From Pleurodeles waltl (Eukaryota; Chordata; Amphibia; Caudata; Salamandridae), in assembly GCF_031143425.1 (NCBI RefSeq), contig NC_090444.1, forward strand, positions 1,535,730,782 through 1,535,794,781: a DNA stretch of 64,000 nt, read 5' to 3'. The translations under genes were made by a program, and so were the position numbers. This document shows positions 44,130 through 55,542 of this stretch, one piece after another. Below the pieces are notes generated by a model that was given only the letters and a program-made list of their open reading frames with translations, did no database searches and was not told the origin of the DNA. How positions within the stretch are numbered: position 1 is the stretch's first letter; each line of letters starts with the position of its first letter.

Positions 44130-44452
44130 AGATCTACTTGGCATGGGCAGTGCAGGGAACCCCATGCACAGCCCAATCGCACATTTCCCTGCTCGAATTA
44201 CGGGCAGTGAAATGCGCGACGGGTGCTGTCGTACCTGATGCACCACAAAATTGCCACCAGCTCAATTACAAGCCAGCGTCAATGTTGTGGTGAGTGTTCC
44301 ACTAGGCCAGTGGGTGAAAACTCTGTTATAGCCCGCTGGCCCAGCGGAACCCTCCTAATATGGTGGGTAAAAGACCTCCATTACTGGTGGTGTTTTGCCT
44401 GCAGCGGCATCGGTGGACCTGTGAAAGGATGGCCAAAGTCGTAATGAGGCCC
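44130..44452 (+). mobile_element. Old, decayed copy of the hairpin-chain element
   Basis: The order of motifs matches the 3' half of the 29-33 kb elements: GGCATGGGCAGTGCAGGG, a GCACATTTCCCTGC/GGGCAGTGAAATGCGC hairpin, GCGACGGGTGCTGTCGTACC, ACCACAAAATTGCCACCAGC...GTTGTGGT and GCCCGCTGGCCCAGCGGAACCC. It ends CCAAAGTCGTAATGAGGCCC at 44,433-44,452, which is the terminus of the 33,269 palindromic MITE family. Stems carry many unpaired changes, consistent with age. The 5' half is missing. Confidence 0.7.
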
Positions 44453-45524
44453 TATATGTAAATACAATGTATATATTAGTTTATTGCAAAATATGTTAAC
44501 CCTTTTAAATGTAAACATTAATTAAAAAATGCATACATTTAAATTAACTCTATACATAATTTATATATTTTTAATATATGTTTATAAATGTTATACTTTA
44601 GTTGGATTTTTTATTAAATTTAACACATTTCATTAAATTCTTAAGTTAGCAATGTGGTAGTTTTTTTTTTCTATGTTTAAAATAAATAATTTAAATTAGA
44701 TTACTCTAATATTTAGTATTAAAATATTTCCACTACCTTATTTCTTAATTTAATTCATTGTTATAGGGTTCCCTATACTTTGCCAGAAGGATGTCTCCAT
44801 CCCAGTGGAAGAGACCTTTACCTATGTGTGAAATGTTATAAATAGTACCTTTGCGTAGATAAATTAGGCTTCTCCTAATGCATTTAGAGAATGGAGTCAT
44901 GCAAGGCTACATTTTGCAGTAACTTTACACTTGTAAATGGGGAATAGCTAAAACTAGTAAAGTTTCTCAAAAGTGTGCGAGTAAACTTGCAAGCGTAGAT
45001 TTACTCATTTGTAAGTTTACCTTTGTCAATAGCTTCCAAAGTGTCCAACATCTTGGATGAATAGCAAAATATGGCCATCCACAACTATAGGCTTTTTCGA
45101 AGTTTGCAGCTCAATTTACAAGCTTTGCAAAATCCAATAGCATAAGTAGTGATCAACAGGCAATATGGTACAAGGGGAGGCAGACGAGATATTGGGAAAA
45201 GGGAGAGAGAGGCAGGAGAGGCAGCAGAAGAAGGAGTTAGCAGTGGGGAAAGGTAACAGAAAGCAGCTGAACTGTTTATTTTTGGCAGATGAGGAGGAGG
45301 GGAGGAAGAGAAAGAGAGGCATTGTGGCAGTGTGGGGAGGAAATGCAATGAGGCCTGGGAAGATGAGGGTGAAGGTATATGTAGCAAAGTTGATTCAAAT
45401 AGGTACTATGTTTATATTTTGCTACTCCTACTAGGTGGACCATCGCTTATGGAGAAATTTACATTAACAGTGCCTGGGTAACTGTAAAGAAGTTTTGCAA
45501 CACAAGTTAGGATGAAGATATTTC
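44453..45524. other. AT-rich tract and unannotated sequence
   Basis: 44,460-44,760 is extremely AT rich (ATTTAAATTAA, TTTATATATTTTTAATATATG). 45,165-45,330 is purine rich (GAGG/AGAAGG words) on the plus strand; the frame through it gives a Lys/Arg/Glu-rich run that is compositional. No gene or element was identified. Confidence 0.45.
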
Positions 45525-47728
45525 TTTACACATTTCTGCATGGTTTCCGCTGACTTTCGTTTTTGCTGGCTCTAGGACTCTGGACACTTTACCACTGCTG
45601 ACCAGTGCTAAAGTGCAAGTGCCCTATGCCTAAATGGTTTTGGTGATTGGTTTACCCATGATTGGCATATCTGATTTACAAGTAAGTCCCTAGTAAAGTG
45701 CACTATGTGTGCCCAGGGCCTTTAAATCAAATACTACTAGTGTGCCTGCAGCCCTGATTGTGCCACCACATGAGTAGCCCTGTAAAGATGTCACAAACCT
45801 GCCACTGCAGCTTCTGTCTATGCAGTTTTGAGTTGCCAGTTTGACCTGGCAAGTGCACCTACTTGCCAGGCCCAAATCTTCCCTTTCATTACATGTAAGT
45901 CACCCCTAATATAGGCCCAAGGCAGCTCCATGAGCAAGGTGCAGTGTATTTAAAAGGTATTCTTACTCACATAGGGAGAACGTTGAGGCTTAATCGAGTG
46001 CCATGCTAGCCTCACTTCAAATCATCAACACACATGGTGCGTGGTACTCCTAAACCATTAACCTGGAGCTCTCCTTTTAAGAGTCTTTAATGTAACTCTT
46101 CCTACTCAGGAGTTCCCAGACATCTCAAAAACTTGAACGAGGTGGTCTCACTCACATAATGTGACACGCTTCATCATCAGCAACCTGGTCCCACCCTGGT
46201 AAGATGATACTACCAGGGCAGACTAAACCTCAAGTGGGGCTATCTTAAGGGAGTTCTTGGATATTACCACACTGGACAAGGAACTTAGGACCAGATACAA
46301 TTTAAAAATATCTCAGGATAAACCCCAAAAAGTATTTTTTTTATTGAGGCGGTATCCTCTATGTGATTAAAATAACACCATCAAGGTATTAAGAAGGGGT
46401 AATATCCAAGAACTCCCTCATAAAAGATTTCTAGGTTAATGGTAAGTATTGGACCTCTGAGACCACAACTTTAGAATCCTTCTGGACTGAGGACATTCTG
46501 CCAGGAAAAAAAAGGTAGATACTGTAGGAGGGACTGGCACTCTGTCTGTTGGTTTGTTGTGCTGGCCTGCTGCTTTCTGCCTCTGTCCTGGGAGTGAAAG
46601 GACTTGACTTTGCTTTCTACATCCTGGTTTCCAAGGTTCTCTAAGAGCTTGAACTGAGCTTGTTAGAAGTCTCAGGGACATCAAAGTCTTCATCTGCCCG
46701 CATCTGGGCTCTCTTGTTGACAGTCCTGACTCACCAAGTGGTGCCAAATCCAGTTCCTGGGCCCTTAGGAGTAGGTTCTAGTGTAAACAAGAACAACCAG
46801 GTATATTGACTCCAGAGCAACTTTCTAACCGGCTCCACTATCTGACTCCACACCACTGTCTGCACCAGAGCAGTGGTCCCCACTAGGTGCAACAACTGCG
46901 ACTGAGGCTGCTGCAGCACCTTCGAAGTCCCACCACAGTGTGAGTCCTGAGTGCCATGTCCCTGACGTCCGGGACAACGGACTCCGAGTCCGCCACAGCA
47001 CCCATGGCCCTGTGGTGTGATTGCAACACAGCAAAGTCACGCCTTGACTTGCTGGATTCATCGACCCAGCTGGATTGTAAGGAACCGAAGCCTCACCATT
47101 GACGCTGAATCACCTCCTCTGTAACCATAAGGAACCAACGCCTCACTTCCCTTGCCTGGCAGTAAGGAACTGACTTCTGACCATGCCAGTAGCAGTAAGG
47201 AACTGACGCCACACCGGCTCCAGGGACTCCTCACCTCCCCGACTCTATGCAATGTCTTTGTTTCCTTATTAGTTTTAAAGGTACTGTGCCTGGGGTCCAT
47301 GTGACTGTGACTGGCCCGCACTTACTTGCGAGTGGCATTGAACTGTTGGGAACAACTCAGTCAATGACCTCGTGATAGCCGTAGTTGGAGCTATTGTGTT
47401 TCTAAGTGCTTTACTGAGATTTAATCTCTAAAAATTGGTATCTTTGCTTGTGTATGTTGGATTTTTGTCATTTTAGTCCAGTTTCAGATGAATATTGACT
47501 ATTTTCGAAACTAGTGTGGAGTCTTTTTGTAGTGTTTTCACTGTGTTACTGTGTGTGTACAAATAATTCACACATTGCCTCTGGGATAAGCCTGACTGCT
47601 CGTGCCAAGCTACCAAAGGAGTGAGCAGGGGCTATCTTAGCTATGTGACTTCCTTACCCTGACTGGACTGAGGGTCCCTACTTGGACATAGTGCAAAGCA
47701 GTGGCAACTAGAGACCCCATTTCTAACA
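45525..47728 (+). repeat. Family R repeat copy (plus, ~2.2 kb, near full length)
   Basis: Landmarks: CTTTACCACTGCTGACCAGTG and GCTAAAGTGCAAGTGCCCTA near 45,587-45,625; ATGATTGGCATATCTGATTTAC and AGTAAGTCCCTAGTAAAGTGCA at 45,657-45,702; GAAGTCTCAGGGACATCAAAG at 46,665-46,685; CAAGTGGTGCCAAATCCAGTTC at 46,736-46,757; a CpG-rich core; then TTTCTAAGTGCTTTACTGAG at 47,398 and the end CCCCATTTCTAACA at 47,715-47,728. The same order, reversed, is found at 57.67-59.8 and 59.8-62.0 kb. No protein motif; ends TG...CA in other copies suggest an LTR but no internal region or PBS was found beside it. Confidence 0.75.
46920..47230 (+). repeat. Short tandem core of this family R copy
   Basis: A block TAAGGAACTGACGCC(T)CACC recurs at about 47,079, 47,127, 47,162 and 47,197 with irregular 35-50 bp spacing, after a CpG-rich stretch (ACGTCCGGGACAACGGACTC). 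The location in the repeat equals that of the unrelated cores at 12.0-12.6, 58.0-58.4 and 60.2-60.6 kb. Confidence 0.6.
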
Positions 47729-50700
47729 TGCACACTTTGACTTATCTCCTGTATTAAGGATGTGTTGTTGAACTACTGAAGTAAGATAGGAGATATCCAA
47801 CTACAATATTGGAGAGCTCAGTGAAATATTTACTTTAAAAGCTAGTGAATTGAAAGAGGGATTCAAGGACAGCTTTTAACCACTTCATTATAAATGCCTT
47901 CCTGGATGGAATAATTGTGAAAGCAGTGTATATTTAGGTAGTAGGAAAAAGAAAATCGGATATATTTTGTATATACCTTCACAAAAAAACAAATAGATGA
48001 GGTAATTTGCAGAATCAAGTCATCCTGCATTTGTCTAAAATTTTCCCAAGGAACGATAAAAGTGATGGAAGGTACTTAGGTTCTCTCTTAACTTACAACA
48101 TCAACAATAGCAGGCTAGTATTACGGTTATCACACAAGGTTTTAAGTTTTATCAATGCAAGGTTCAAAATCAGACATAATGATGGGCTCAGAGAAATAAG
48201 CAACAAAAGGGAAACTCAAATTGCATTGATAACAGGGTCGTTAGTGGGTGTCTGCCTCAAATAAATAAATCCCCATGGAATCAGACACTAATGTGATCAA
48301 CACATTAGATATCAAAAAAGCTTGTGCAGAATCTCAAATAGGTAACTAACTTAAAAGGTATTGTGATTCAAATGTGAGTGATGATTTAGGAACAGAAGTG
48401 AAAAGAGTGATATTTGCTGATTTGAGGAAGATTGCTTTTGAACCCTAACCAATCTACATAAACTGTACACTGAGAGCATAGTAGATATGCAACTTATGCT
48501 GAAAGCCAGCTTTACAAGTAGAACAGAATATTGATAATGGAATGCAACCTGGATGTACATTTCTGTCATCCAGTGAAGGAAAAGATTCTATTGATCTATT
48601 TGTGAGTTCTGACACACGTGAATATGAAAATAAAATCAGAGTTTTAACTGGGAATTCTCTGAAAAAGGCAAATCGTTATATGATAATAAAAGTGTCATTA
48701 TCAAATAAATGATTATAGGTGAAATGGTAGTTGTCACAGGTAGACCTATGTGTTCCATCTATTGAATTATCCCTGCCTCCTATAATCTTTGTTAAATAGT
48801 AAAAGTTGTATTGGATAAAAACGTTTTTTATGATCAAACACTTTTTTCACAATATGAGTTGTGGCCATGATTCCTTCACATGATAATTTGCCCATGACCT
48901 GGTGTAAGAAAATGGTAACATAATCACGACACAGGATCAGCAGGACTTTTATCAGCATTCTGTACTTTGGTTTAGTTACATTAATGGCTTTTTCATCATC
49001 TGGGACGTTTCTAAAAAACAATTTATGACATACTAGGATTTCAATATTTATGTATTTATTTATACTTTATGAGTTAAATAATAATAATTCATATTTACTT
49101 TTACAAAATCAACGGAATATCAAGATTTGGAAATCTTAGTAGCAAAGAATTAAGGACAAATGTGTATGTATGATAAACCCAAAAGCAGAAATTTGAATCG
49201 CTTCGCCGGTTACTGACAGTCATCCTACATTCCCTCTTTTGAAAAGCTGACAGGAAATGAACATAAAATGATATTGATGTATAGCACCTAATATAATCGG
49301 AAAGATGTTTAAAAGGCTCTTGTCAATTGCACGTAATACAGAAATGAAAGTTATTTGCAGCTTTGCAAGTTTGATAATATTTGATGCATTATAACTAATA
49401 TAAATGAGCCATGCGGTACTGAAGTACAAACATACGAAGTGATTCTGCAGTTGTGAGGAATGTTGATAAAATGTGTTCGTATGAAAATGTACGTATGGGT
49501 CTTTCCATGCTTAATATTATTTAAAATAGTTTTTTGTGTATTATGTGTTATTAATAAAATGAGCCAGTTGTTTTCAAAGGGGTCGCTATGTTACTATATA
49601 GACATAAGAATATCAAAATTACATTTTCTAGCAATATTTCTAATCTAGTTAGATCAATAGATATAGAAGTCGGTCAGTTATATCTGCCCCTGAACACAAA
49701 TACTGGATTTTTTGGGGCGAGCATTTTATAAATGCCATGTTTGGCAACATGCAACTGCTCCATGCGTTAGTTGTCAGTGACAAAAATGAATAGAATGATT
49801 TAGAAAAGAAACCAATATTCATAAACTGTGTTTGAAGTTTCAAGAAAAAAGTGTGGCTAAAAGTCCAAGAAAGCATTTCTTTATACTGAGTTTGTGGCAT
49901 GTGGAGATAAGAAAACGTTGTCATACTTAATGGTGTGGTATCATTGGCATTAAATAAATACTAATACATTTTGCAAACAGCGATCTGAGAAATATTTTAC
50001 AGTATTACATTGTAGGATTATTTTTATGTGGTAGATGCAGCAAACGAAAATATGCAAATGGGAGCTAAATGTGATACCACCATGCACACTCAGTTAAAAA
50101 CGGAATTAGACCGTCCTCTTTATAGTTGTTGTGCCCAGCTTAGTCTCACAATTGTGGGATTGTAAAATTATACGAAAAACATATAAACCGCCTTTTACTC
50201 ACCCAAAACATCTTGGAATAGGTAGAATACATATAATCACTTTTATTTTTTATGTGATTGTGTTTTCTGTTAGACTTAAATATGTGGCATAAAGAGATTC
50301 ATGGCGAAATATGTATTCCGCCCTTTCATACGTCACTTATTTAACTTATTAACTACTGTGATCATTTTATTAGGACAAGAAGGCATATCTTAATTAGAAA
50401 GATTAAAATGAGCATTTTATAGTTCTTGTATGAGAAACTACTTCCTTATAATTAATGAAACACCGTTCATATGGAGTGGGACTTCATGTCTAACAATGTC
50501 TGTGGGTCTTCATTTGCAGCAATGTAGTGCTGTAGTGTGTAGTGGATGCGTAATTACAGCGCCTTTCCAAGTGGCTGATGCAGGGCAACACACTAATATT
50601 GCGTTGCTTTCACTTTTTTAGGTTCACAAACTCTAATACATGCTTACTTGCATAATTTGTTCCAGGTTTAGCCTCCTGAAAATTGAGCGGGGAAACACTC

Positions 50701-51430
50701 CTGGGTGTGCTAATGTGTGCAAAACAGAATCCTTAGTCATGGAAATAAAATATTTATTGTGCTTCAGTTTAAGCTCTGTCAATCGTTAGTTATTGCTTTC
50801 TCACACAATGTGGTACATAATTAAGCTCAAGGGGAGAGAAAGCGGACTGTGTATGTAGTGTCATAAAATATAGTTTTTGAGGATGTGGTGTTAGCAGGAA
50901 GGTAGTGATTCTGTGTAACATCATTAAGCTAAACTAATTATTCAGTTGAGCCTTCCAGGACAAATTTAAATGAAAAGAAGGATATTATTCTGCTTGTGTT
51001 GTCAGAGCCAGGCTCTAGCATTATTGCACAGCAAGAGAGATTAGTGCTTAATTAGTAAAAAACTAAGTGGCAGTGCCCAGATTTCGTTGTGGTGTATCAA
51101 CCTCATAGCTCTTCCATACCCTATTTGACACTCCCTGCCTTTTTATCTCACTCACTCGTGCAGGTTCCCGCTTTCACCCTTTGCAACATTTTTTTGGCTT
51201 TCTCTTCCTATGTCTGATGAGGAAAAACAAGTGGTGATCCCCACCAGCAACCACTGGTTCAAGTTAAGCATCGCAGATTACCAGCGTCCTACACATTGGA
51301 AATCTTACGCTTGGGAAGCTCTAAGTGGAAGGAAGCACTACTGTCATCTTGTGAAAGAGATAATGAATCAAATCCTAGCGGAGTGAGAGCATCAGAGTCA
51401 CATGATGATGCCCTTTTCTGTGCTGCGTCA
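47729..51430. other. Unannotated AT-rich interval
   Basis: No gene or element domain was recognised. The last few hundred bases (50,930-51,430), with GAGCCAGGCTCTAGCATTATT and CTATGTCTGATGAGGAAAAA, look like an old repeat, but I cannot name it. Open frames are all short. Confidence 0.45.
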
Positions 51431-51600
51431 TTTTAAAACTTTCAATTTTAAAACCAACTGCAACAATGTAAATTGGATAAATCTTCTATTTCCATCTATC
51501 TGCTGAGCAGACCAGACCTTCTTACTGTAATGCTTATTGCCCTCATGCCCTTATCTGCTTCTCTTAGTGCAGGAGTGGTTTCTTTGGAGGCACTAGGCTG
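51430..51600 (+). repeat. Direct repeat flanking the L1-like fragment, left copy
   Basis: TTCAATTTTAAAACC, TCTGCTGAGCAGACCAGACC, TTCTTACTGTAATGCTTATT and GCAGGAGTGGTTTC here match 52,490-52,660 (TTCAGTTTTAAAACC, GCTGTTGAGCAGACCAGTCC, TTCTTACGTTAATGCTCATT, GCAGGAATGGTTTG). The two diverged copies sit on either side of the L1-like fragment. They may be a tandem repeat split by the insertion. Confidence 0.6.
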
Positions 51601-51659
51601 CAAGGAGCCTAACACAACGAACCTGCTAACCAGCCCACCAAGAGAACTATTGATATTTT

Positions 51660-52300
51660 ATTAGACGTATTTTATTGATTTTCAGTTCAACAAACTTGAA
51701 CATCATGAGTTGTAGAACCATTCCACATGCTCCTCTGCAAACCCACCCTGTGTGCATACTGATGTGCTATCAGGGTCAATGGGTGTATCACCAGGTATGA
51801 ACAGTAGTCCAAATAGTCCCTCCATTTGCCCCAGATCTGGTGATGTTTGTTGGAACAGTCCCTTGCAGTGTAAATAGGTTCCTCCTGTTTTGCACACCAG
51901 TCTATCCATGCCCTCCATTTGAATAATGGAGGGTGGGCTTTGGGATCTCCACTCACGCCCAATGTCTCTTTTAGCAACCAACGTTGCCAGACACACCATT
52001 GCAAAGTCTCCCCGGTAGCCCTCCACGTCTTCCAGGAGACCCAGCAAGGCCACTTTTAGTGTCAAGTCAATGGGCTCCTGTAGGATGTGGGAAAGGGTTT
52101 AAGCTATTTGCTGCCAGTATTGAGTCCCCTCAGGGCATTGCCATACCATATGAAAGACGTCTGCTTCCTGACTTGAACATCAGGTACAGGTGGGCTCAGA
52201 AATTAAGCCTGCACACCAGAACCATTGTGGTGTGAGATAGGTCGCATGTAAATATTTTAATTAGATCATCCACAGGCGGGCAGAGATGGCAATTTTATGA
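51660..52300 (-). pseudogene. L1-like LINE, ORF2 C-terminal end
   Basis: The minus strand reads the distal part of L1 ORF2. A VFHMVWQCPEG-like segment (near 52,160-52,130; family HMWW.CP) is followed by an in-frame stop, then PIDLTLKVALLGLLED, and an ATLVAKRDIG.EWRS stretch matching the family's LIAAR..IAR.WKS. It ends near 51,690; an AATAAAA poly(A)-like motif lies on the minus strand near 51,675. The piece is 5' truncated and has at least one stop, so it is inactive. L1/Tx1 group is inferred from the C-terminal pattern only. Confidence 0.7.
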
Positions 52301-52489
52301 GTAGCCATACACGCCTCCCGCAATTCAGTATCTTCTAGGATGCCCATCCAATGCTCTCACTTTTGCTGGTGATCCTCAAGTGTCTCAGGACATTATAGAC
52401 CAGGGAGCATTAAATTGATATTTTAACTACTTGCAGTGCATTATTATTAGTTAAGGCTTTTCTTTTTATAAGACTGGACATTTATTTGC

Positions 52490-52660
52490 TTGGAATATTT
52501 TTCTAAAGTGTTCAGTTTTAAAACCTCCTAAACATCATGAAATATAAAAGCTACTCTTTCCCATTTGGCTGTTGAGCAGACCAGTCCTTCTTACGTTAAT
52601 GCTCATTGCTCTTATGTGCATGCAGGAATGGTTTGGTCAGGAGTGGGGGCAGGAAACATA
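52490..52660 (+). repeat. Direct repeat flanking the L1-like fragment, right copy
   Basis: Diverged match to 51,430-51,600 in the same orientation, sharing GAGCAGACCAG(A/T)CCTTCTTAC and the GCAGGA(A/G)TGGTTT end. About 1.06 kb separates the two, including the L1-like fragment. Confidence 0.6.
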
Positions 52661-53067
52661 ATTGGGAAAGGGGCTGTCTGTCTTGCCACCATTTTTCATC
52701 AGACCAATAGGAACAATGCTAGGTATCATCTTAGTTAGACATTCTAGTTGTTTTGGCCCTACTGATCTGTAGGCTAGAGGCAATTTATACAATAAAAGGG
52801 CCGCAGTGTGCCAAAGACAAGCCTGTCTGTGCCTGCCCATGCTTTGACTGTGCACATCGTCTATCACACTGGCCTTTTTTCATTAGATATGGACATTTTG
52901 TTTTAATATTCTTCAACACCCTAGACATCTCAGACAAGGGCGTGGAGTGACAGTAATAATAAATGCCCACTATACAGTCAAGGTACTCACACTTTTAGAG
53001 TTCACCACAATTATTATCCTTCTCAATAGCATCCGGATCTAGACGATCTGAAGATCAAAGGACCTAA

Positions 53068-53418
53068 GGCTGGAAACCAAGGTCAGACCTTTTGACACCA
53101 GTGTAAAATTGGTCCTTCTGTATGGAGCAGAAACTCGAAGGACAACAGTGACTACACCAACACCACAAACAACAACATTGCCAACTCACTTCACCAAATC
53201 CACTGGCCAAACAAAATCAGCAACAACTACCTATGGCAGCAGAATTTACAACATTCTGCTCATGAAGAAATCATGAAAAAAGCTGAGGTGGATAGGTCAA
53301 ACCATCTGCAAGCCCGCATCAAACACCACCATGCAAGCCCTCACCAGGAATCCTCAAAGTAAAAGGAAAAGAGGAAGGCCAAGAAACACTTGGCCTCGAG
53401 GCCTTGAGGCTGACATCA
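53068..53418 (+). pseudogene. Non-LTR retrotransposon ORF2 tail (second LINE type)
   Basis: Across shifted frames the strand reads the C-terminal tail of an endonuclease/reverse-transcriptase protein: LVLLYGAET.RTT (family LLYG.ETWRTT), IHWPNKISNNYLWQQ (family IHWPDKISNEDLWQ), RWIGQTICKPASN and QALTRNP.SKRKRGRPRNTW. These motifs mark a common animal LINE group distinct from the L1 and L2 pieces in the window; exact clade not resolved. At least two frameshifts and a stop are present. It ends where retroviral sequence begins, so a retroelement junction lies at about 53,418. Confidence 0.75.
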
Positions 53419-54700
53419 AATGTCAAATGATTACATCTCATTAGGCAACACCTATGCTGACCTTGTGGCACGTTATTGTGCTCTCCATGGCACATCCTTT
53501 AATAAGGAATGGAGTGATGGAAACAGCACCAATGAGACAAACCAATGTTTCTTCATGACAGTAATTACTACTTGGGAGGAAGTTAAGAGGTTGCAGGAAG
53601 AAGTACCAGAAGAAAAATGAAGAGGTTGGAGTAAAGCAGGTTATGTTCCAAGAGATCAGGAAGATGTTTGGGTTTCCAGTGAAGGTAAAGCAGTATTGGC
53701 AAGTAGTTTGTTGCCTTAAATGGCTAGATATTATCATGGTCAAACACATATTGGCAGAGATGCAATGATCAGAGCATTCAGACACACATGGTACAATCCC
53801 CGATTCAGATTGGTTGCAGAAGCAGTGTGTCACCGATGTTGTGAAGCATGTCAACAGATGAATGTAGGGAAACACTCTGTGGTTAGCCTGAGTCACATAG
53901 GTAGATCAGGAGGTCATTTCAACAGAATGCAACTTGATTTATTTGAAGTGCAATGAATGGAGGTATGTTTTGGTGGTGTGTGTGTTCTTCCATTTGTAAA
54001 AGCTTACTTGACTCACAGAAATGACAACCTTACATTTTCAAAGCTGCTTTTGAGGGAATTGATTCCTTGATTTGGATTTCCAACTTCTCTGGAGTCTGAC
54101 CGAGGAACTCATTTCAATAATGAGATCGTAAAATTGTTGTGTGCTGTATTAAAAATTGAGCAAAGATTGCACTGCAGTTACAGACCAGAAGCTTCAGGAT
54201 TAGTCAAGCAGATAAATGAAACTTTGAAGCCTCGACTGGCAAAGGTGTGTGCATCTACAACATTGAAATGGCTTGATATCTTGCCTCTTGTCCTGATGAG
54301 CATGCACAGCACACCCGACAGAAAGACAGGATTGTCTCCTCATGAAATCATTATGGGGTGTGCTATGAGGTTGCCAGCTGTGCCTGCAGATGCACTTTTG
54401 AACATTACAGATGACTTGGTGCTAGATTATTGCAAAAGACTAGCTGATGTGGTTCGCTATTTGTTTTATCAGGTTGAAGAAGCACTGCTGAACCACCACA
54501 AGAAGAGTGCCACAACTTGAGTCCTGGAAACTGAGGTCTGGTGAAGAAGCATGTCAGAAAGTCATGCTTAGAGCCACACTGGAAAGGGCTTTTCAGGTTG
54601 TCTTAGCGACGACAACTGCTGTGAAGTGTGCTGGTGTGCCAAACTGGGTTCATGCGTGTCACACACACAAAGTTCCAAGTCCTCTTGATGATACAGTGCC
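53419..54700 (+). pseudogene. Endogenous retrovirus pol remnant: RNase H end and integrase
   Basis: One frame carries the end of RNase H (GNTYADLVAR) and an integrase with an HHCC zinc-binding region (about 53,730-53,860), two of the three catalytic acidic residues (Asp in MQLDL; Asp in SDRG) and a C-terminal WVHA.H region near 54,645 as in gamma-type retroviruses. It is broken by in-frame stops at 53618, 53717, 53954, 54068 and 54518, and the third catalytic position (normally Glu) appears as Lys. gag, protease and reverse transcriptase are absent; the copy starts abruptly beside a LINE tail. A gamma/epsilon-like retrovirus is inferred. It cannot make a working enzyme. Confidence 0.8.
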
Positions 54701-55542
54701 TATTCCTCTAGGGTCAGATACAGTGAGAAAAGGGGTCCTGGTTTGCCCAAACTGTGAGGACTGGACAAGTGGCTATCGCAGAACATGCACAGTCTGGGGA
54801 AAATCGGAGTGCGTCAAAAGCAATCAAAAGTGCAGGAGGGTTGACTCAAAGTCAGTCGACCCCTGCTAGCTCAGTGAATGTTGAAACTCCAGTTGTGCTT
54901 GAGAAAAGAACTGTGGTTGGAGACCAATGGCCAACAAAATGTCCAGACCCAGTAGTAAATGTGTCTCCTACTATTGCTGAAGTAACTGAAGAATCTGATC
55001 AAAGTGACAGTGAAGGTCGTGCAGCAAGAAGGTCAACAGGAAAAAGAGTGCTTAGTCGAAAATACTCAGCTTCTGAATGGACTTATTACACAGCTTATGA
55101 GAGGGAGAAGGAATTCATTGCCTTTTGTGTTGACAATGCTGATTCAGCTTATTATTTTAGAACTTGAAATTACTTTAGAACTGAACTTTGAAATTGCATT
55201 GCCTCTTGATGAACAAAGACATTATTTGCTGGAAGTGCTAATGAAAGATTATCAGATGGTTTATTATTAGAGACATTTGAACTTTTAGTAGAGGTAGAAA
55301 ATCTTGCTGAACTTTCTAGCAGATCAAAATCTTTGCAAATAAGTGAATGATTTAAAAAAAAGATATTTTTGATTTTTGTTTTTGCTTTGCCCACACAAGG
55401 AACAGAAAATATGCTGTAATTAATAGTGAGCTGCTTTTTTGCATTTTTTTGGTTGTGATTTTTATTTTTGAATTCAATATTGTAGTCTGACTCTAGACAA
55501 GCTATGATATTGGATCAAAGTAAATAGAGTAAATGTAAGTAT
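54701..55542 (+). other. Region between integrase and env remnants
   Basis: The integrase end runs into an open frame at 54754-55167 that is Ser/Thr/Glu rich with an ESDQSDSEGRAARRSTG segment. I do not recognise it; it may be the start of an envelope or accessory frame. From 55,170 to 55,540 the sequence is AT rich with no clear coding. Confidence 0.4.

Noticed and set aside
45165..45434. 89-codon Lys/Glu/Arg-rich frame
   Set aside because: Purine-rich low-complexity DNA; no domain and no support as a gene.
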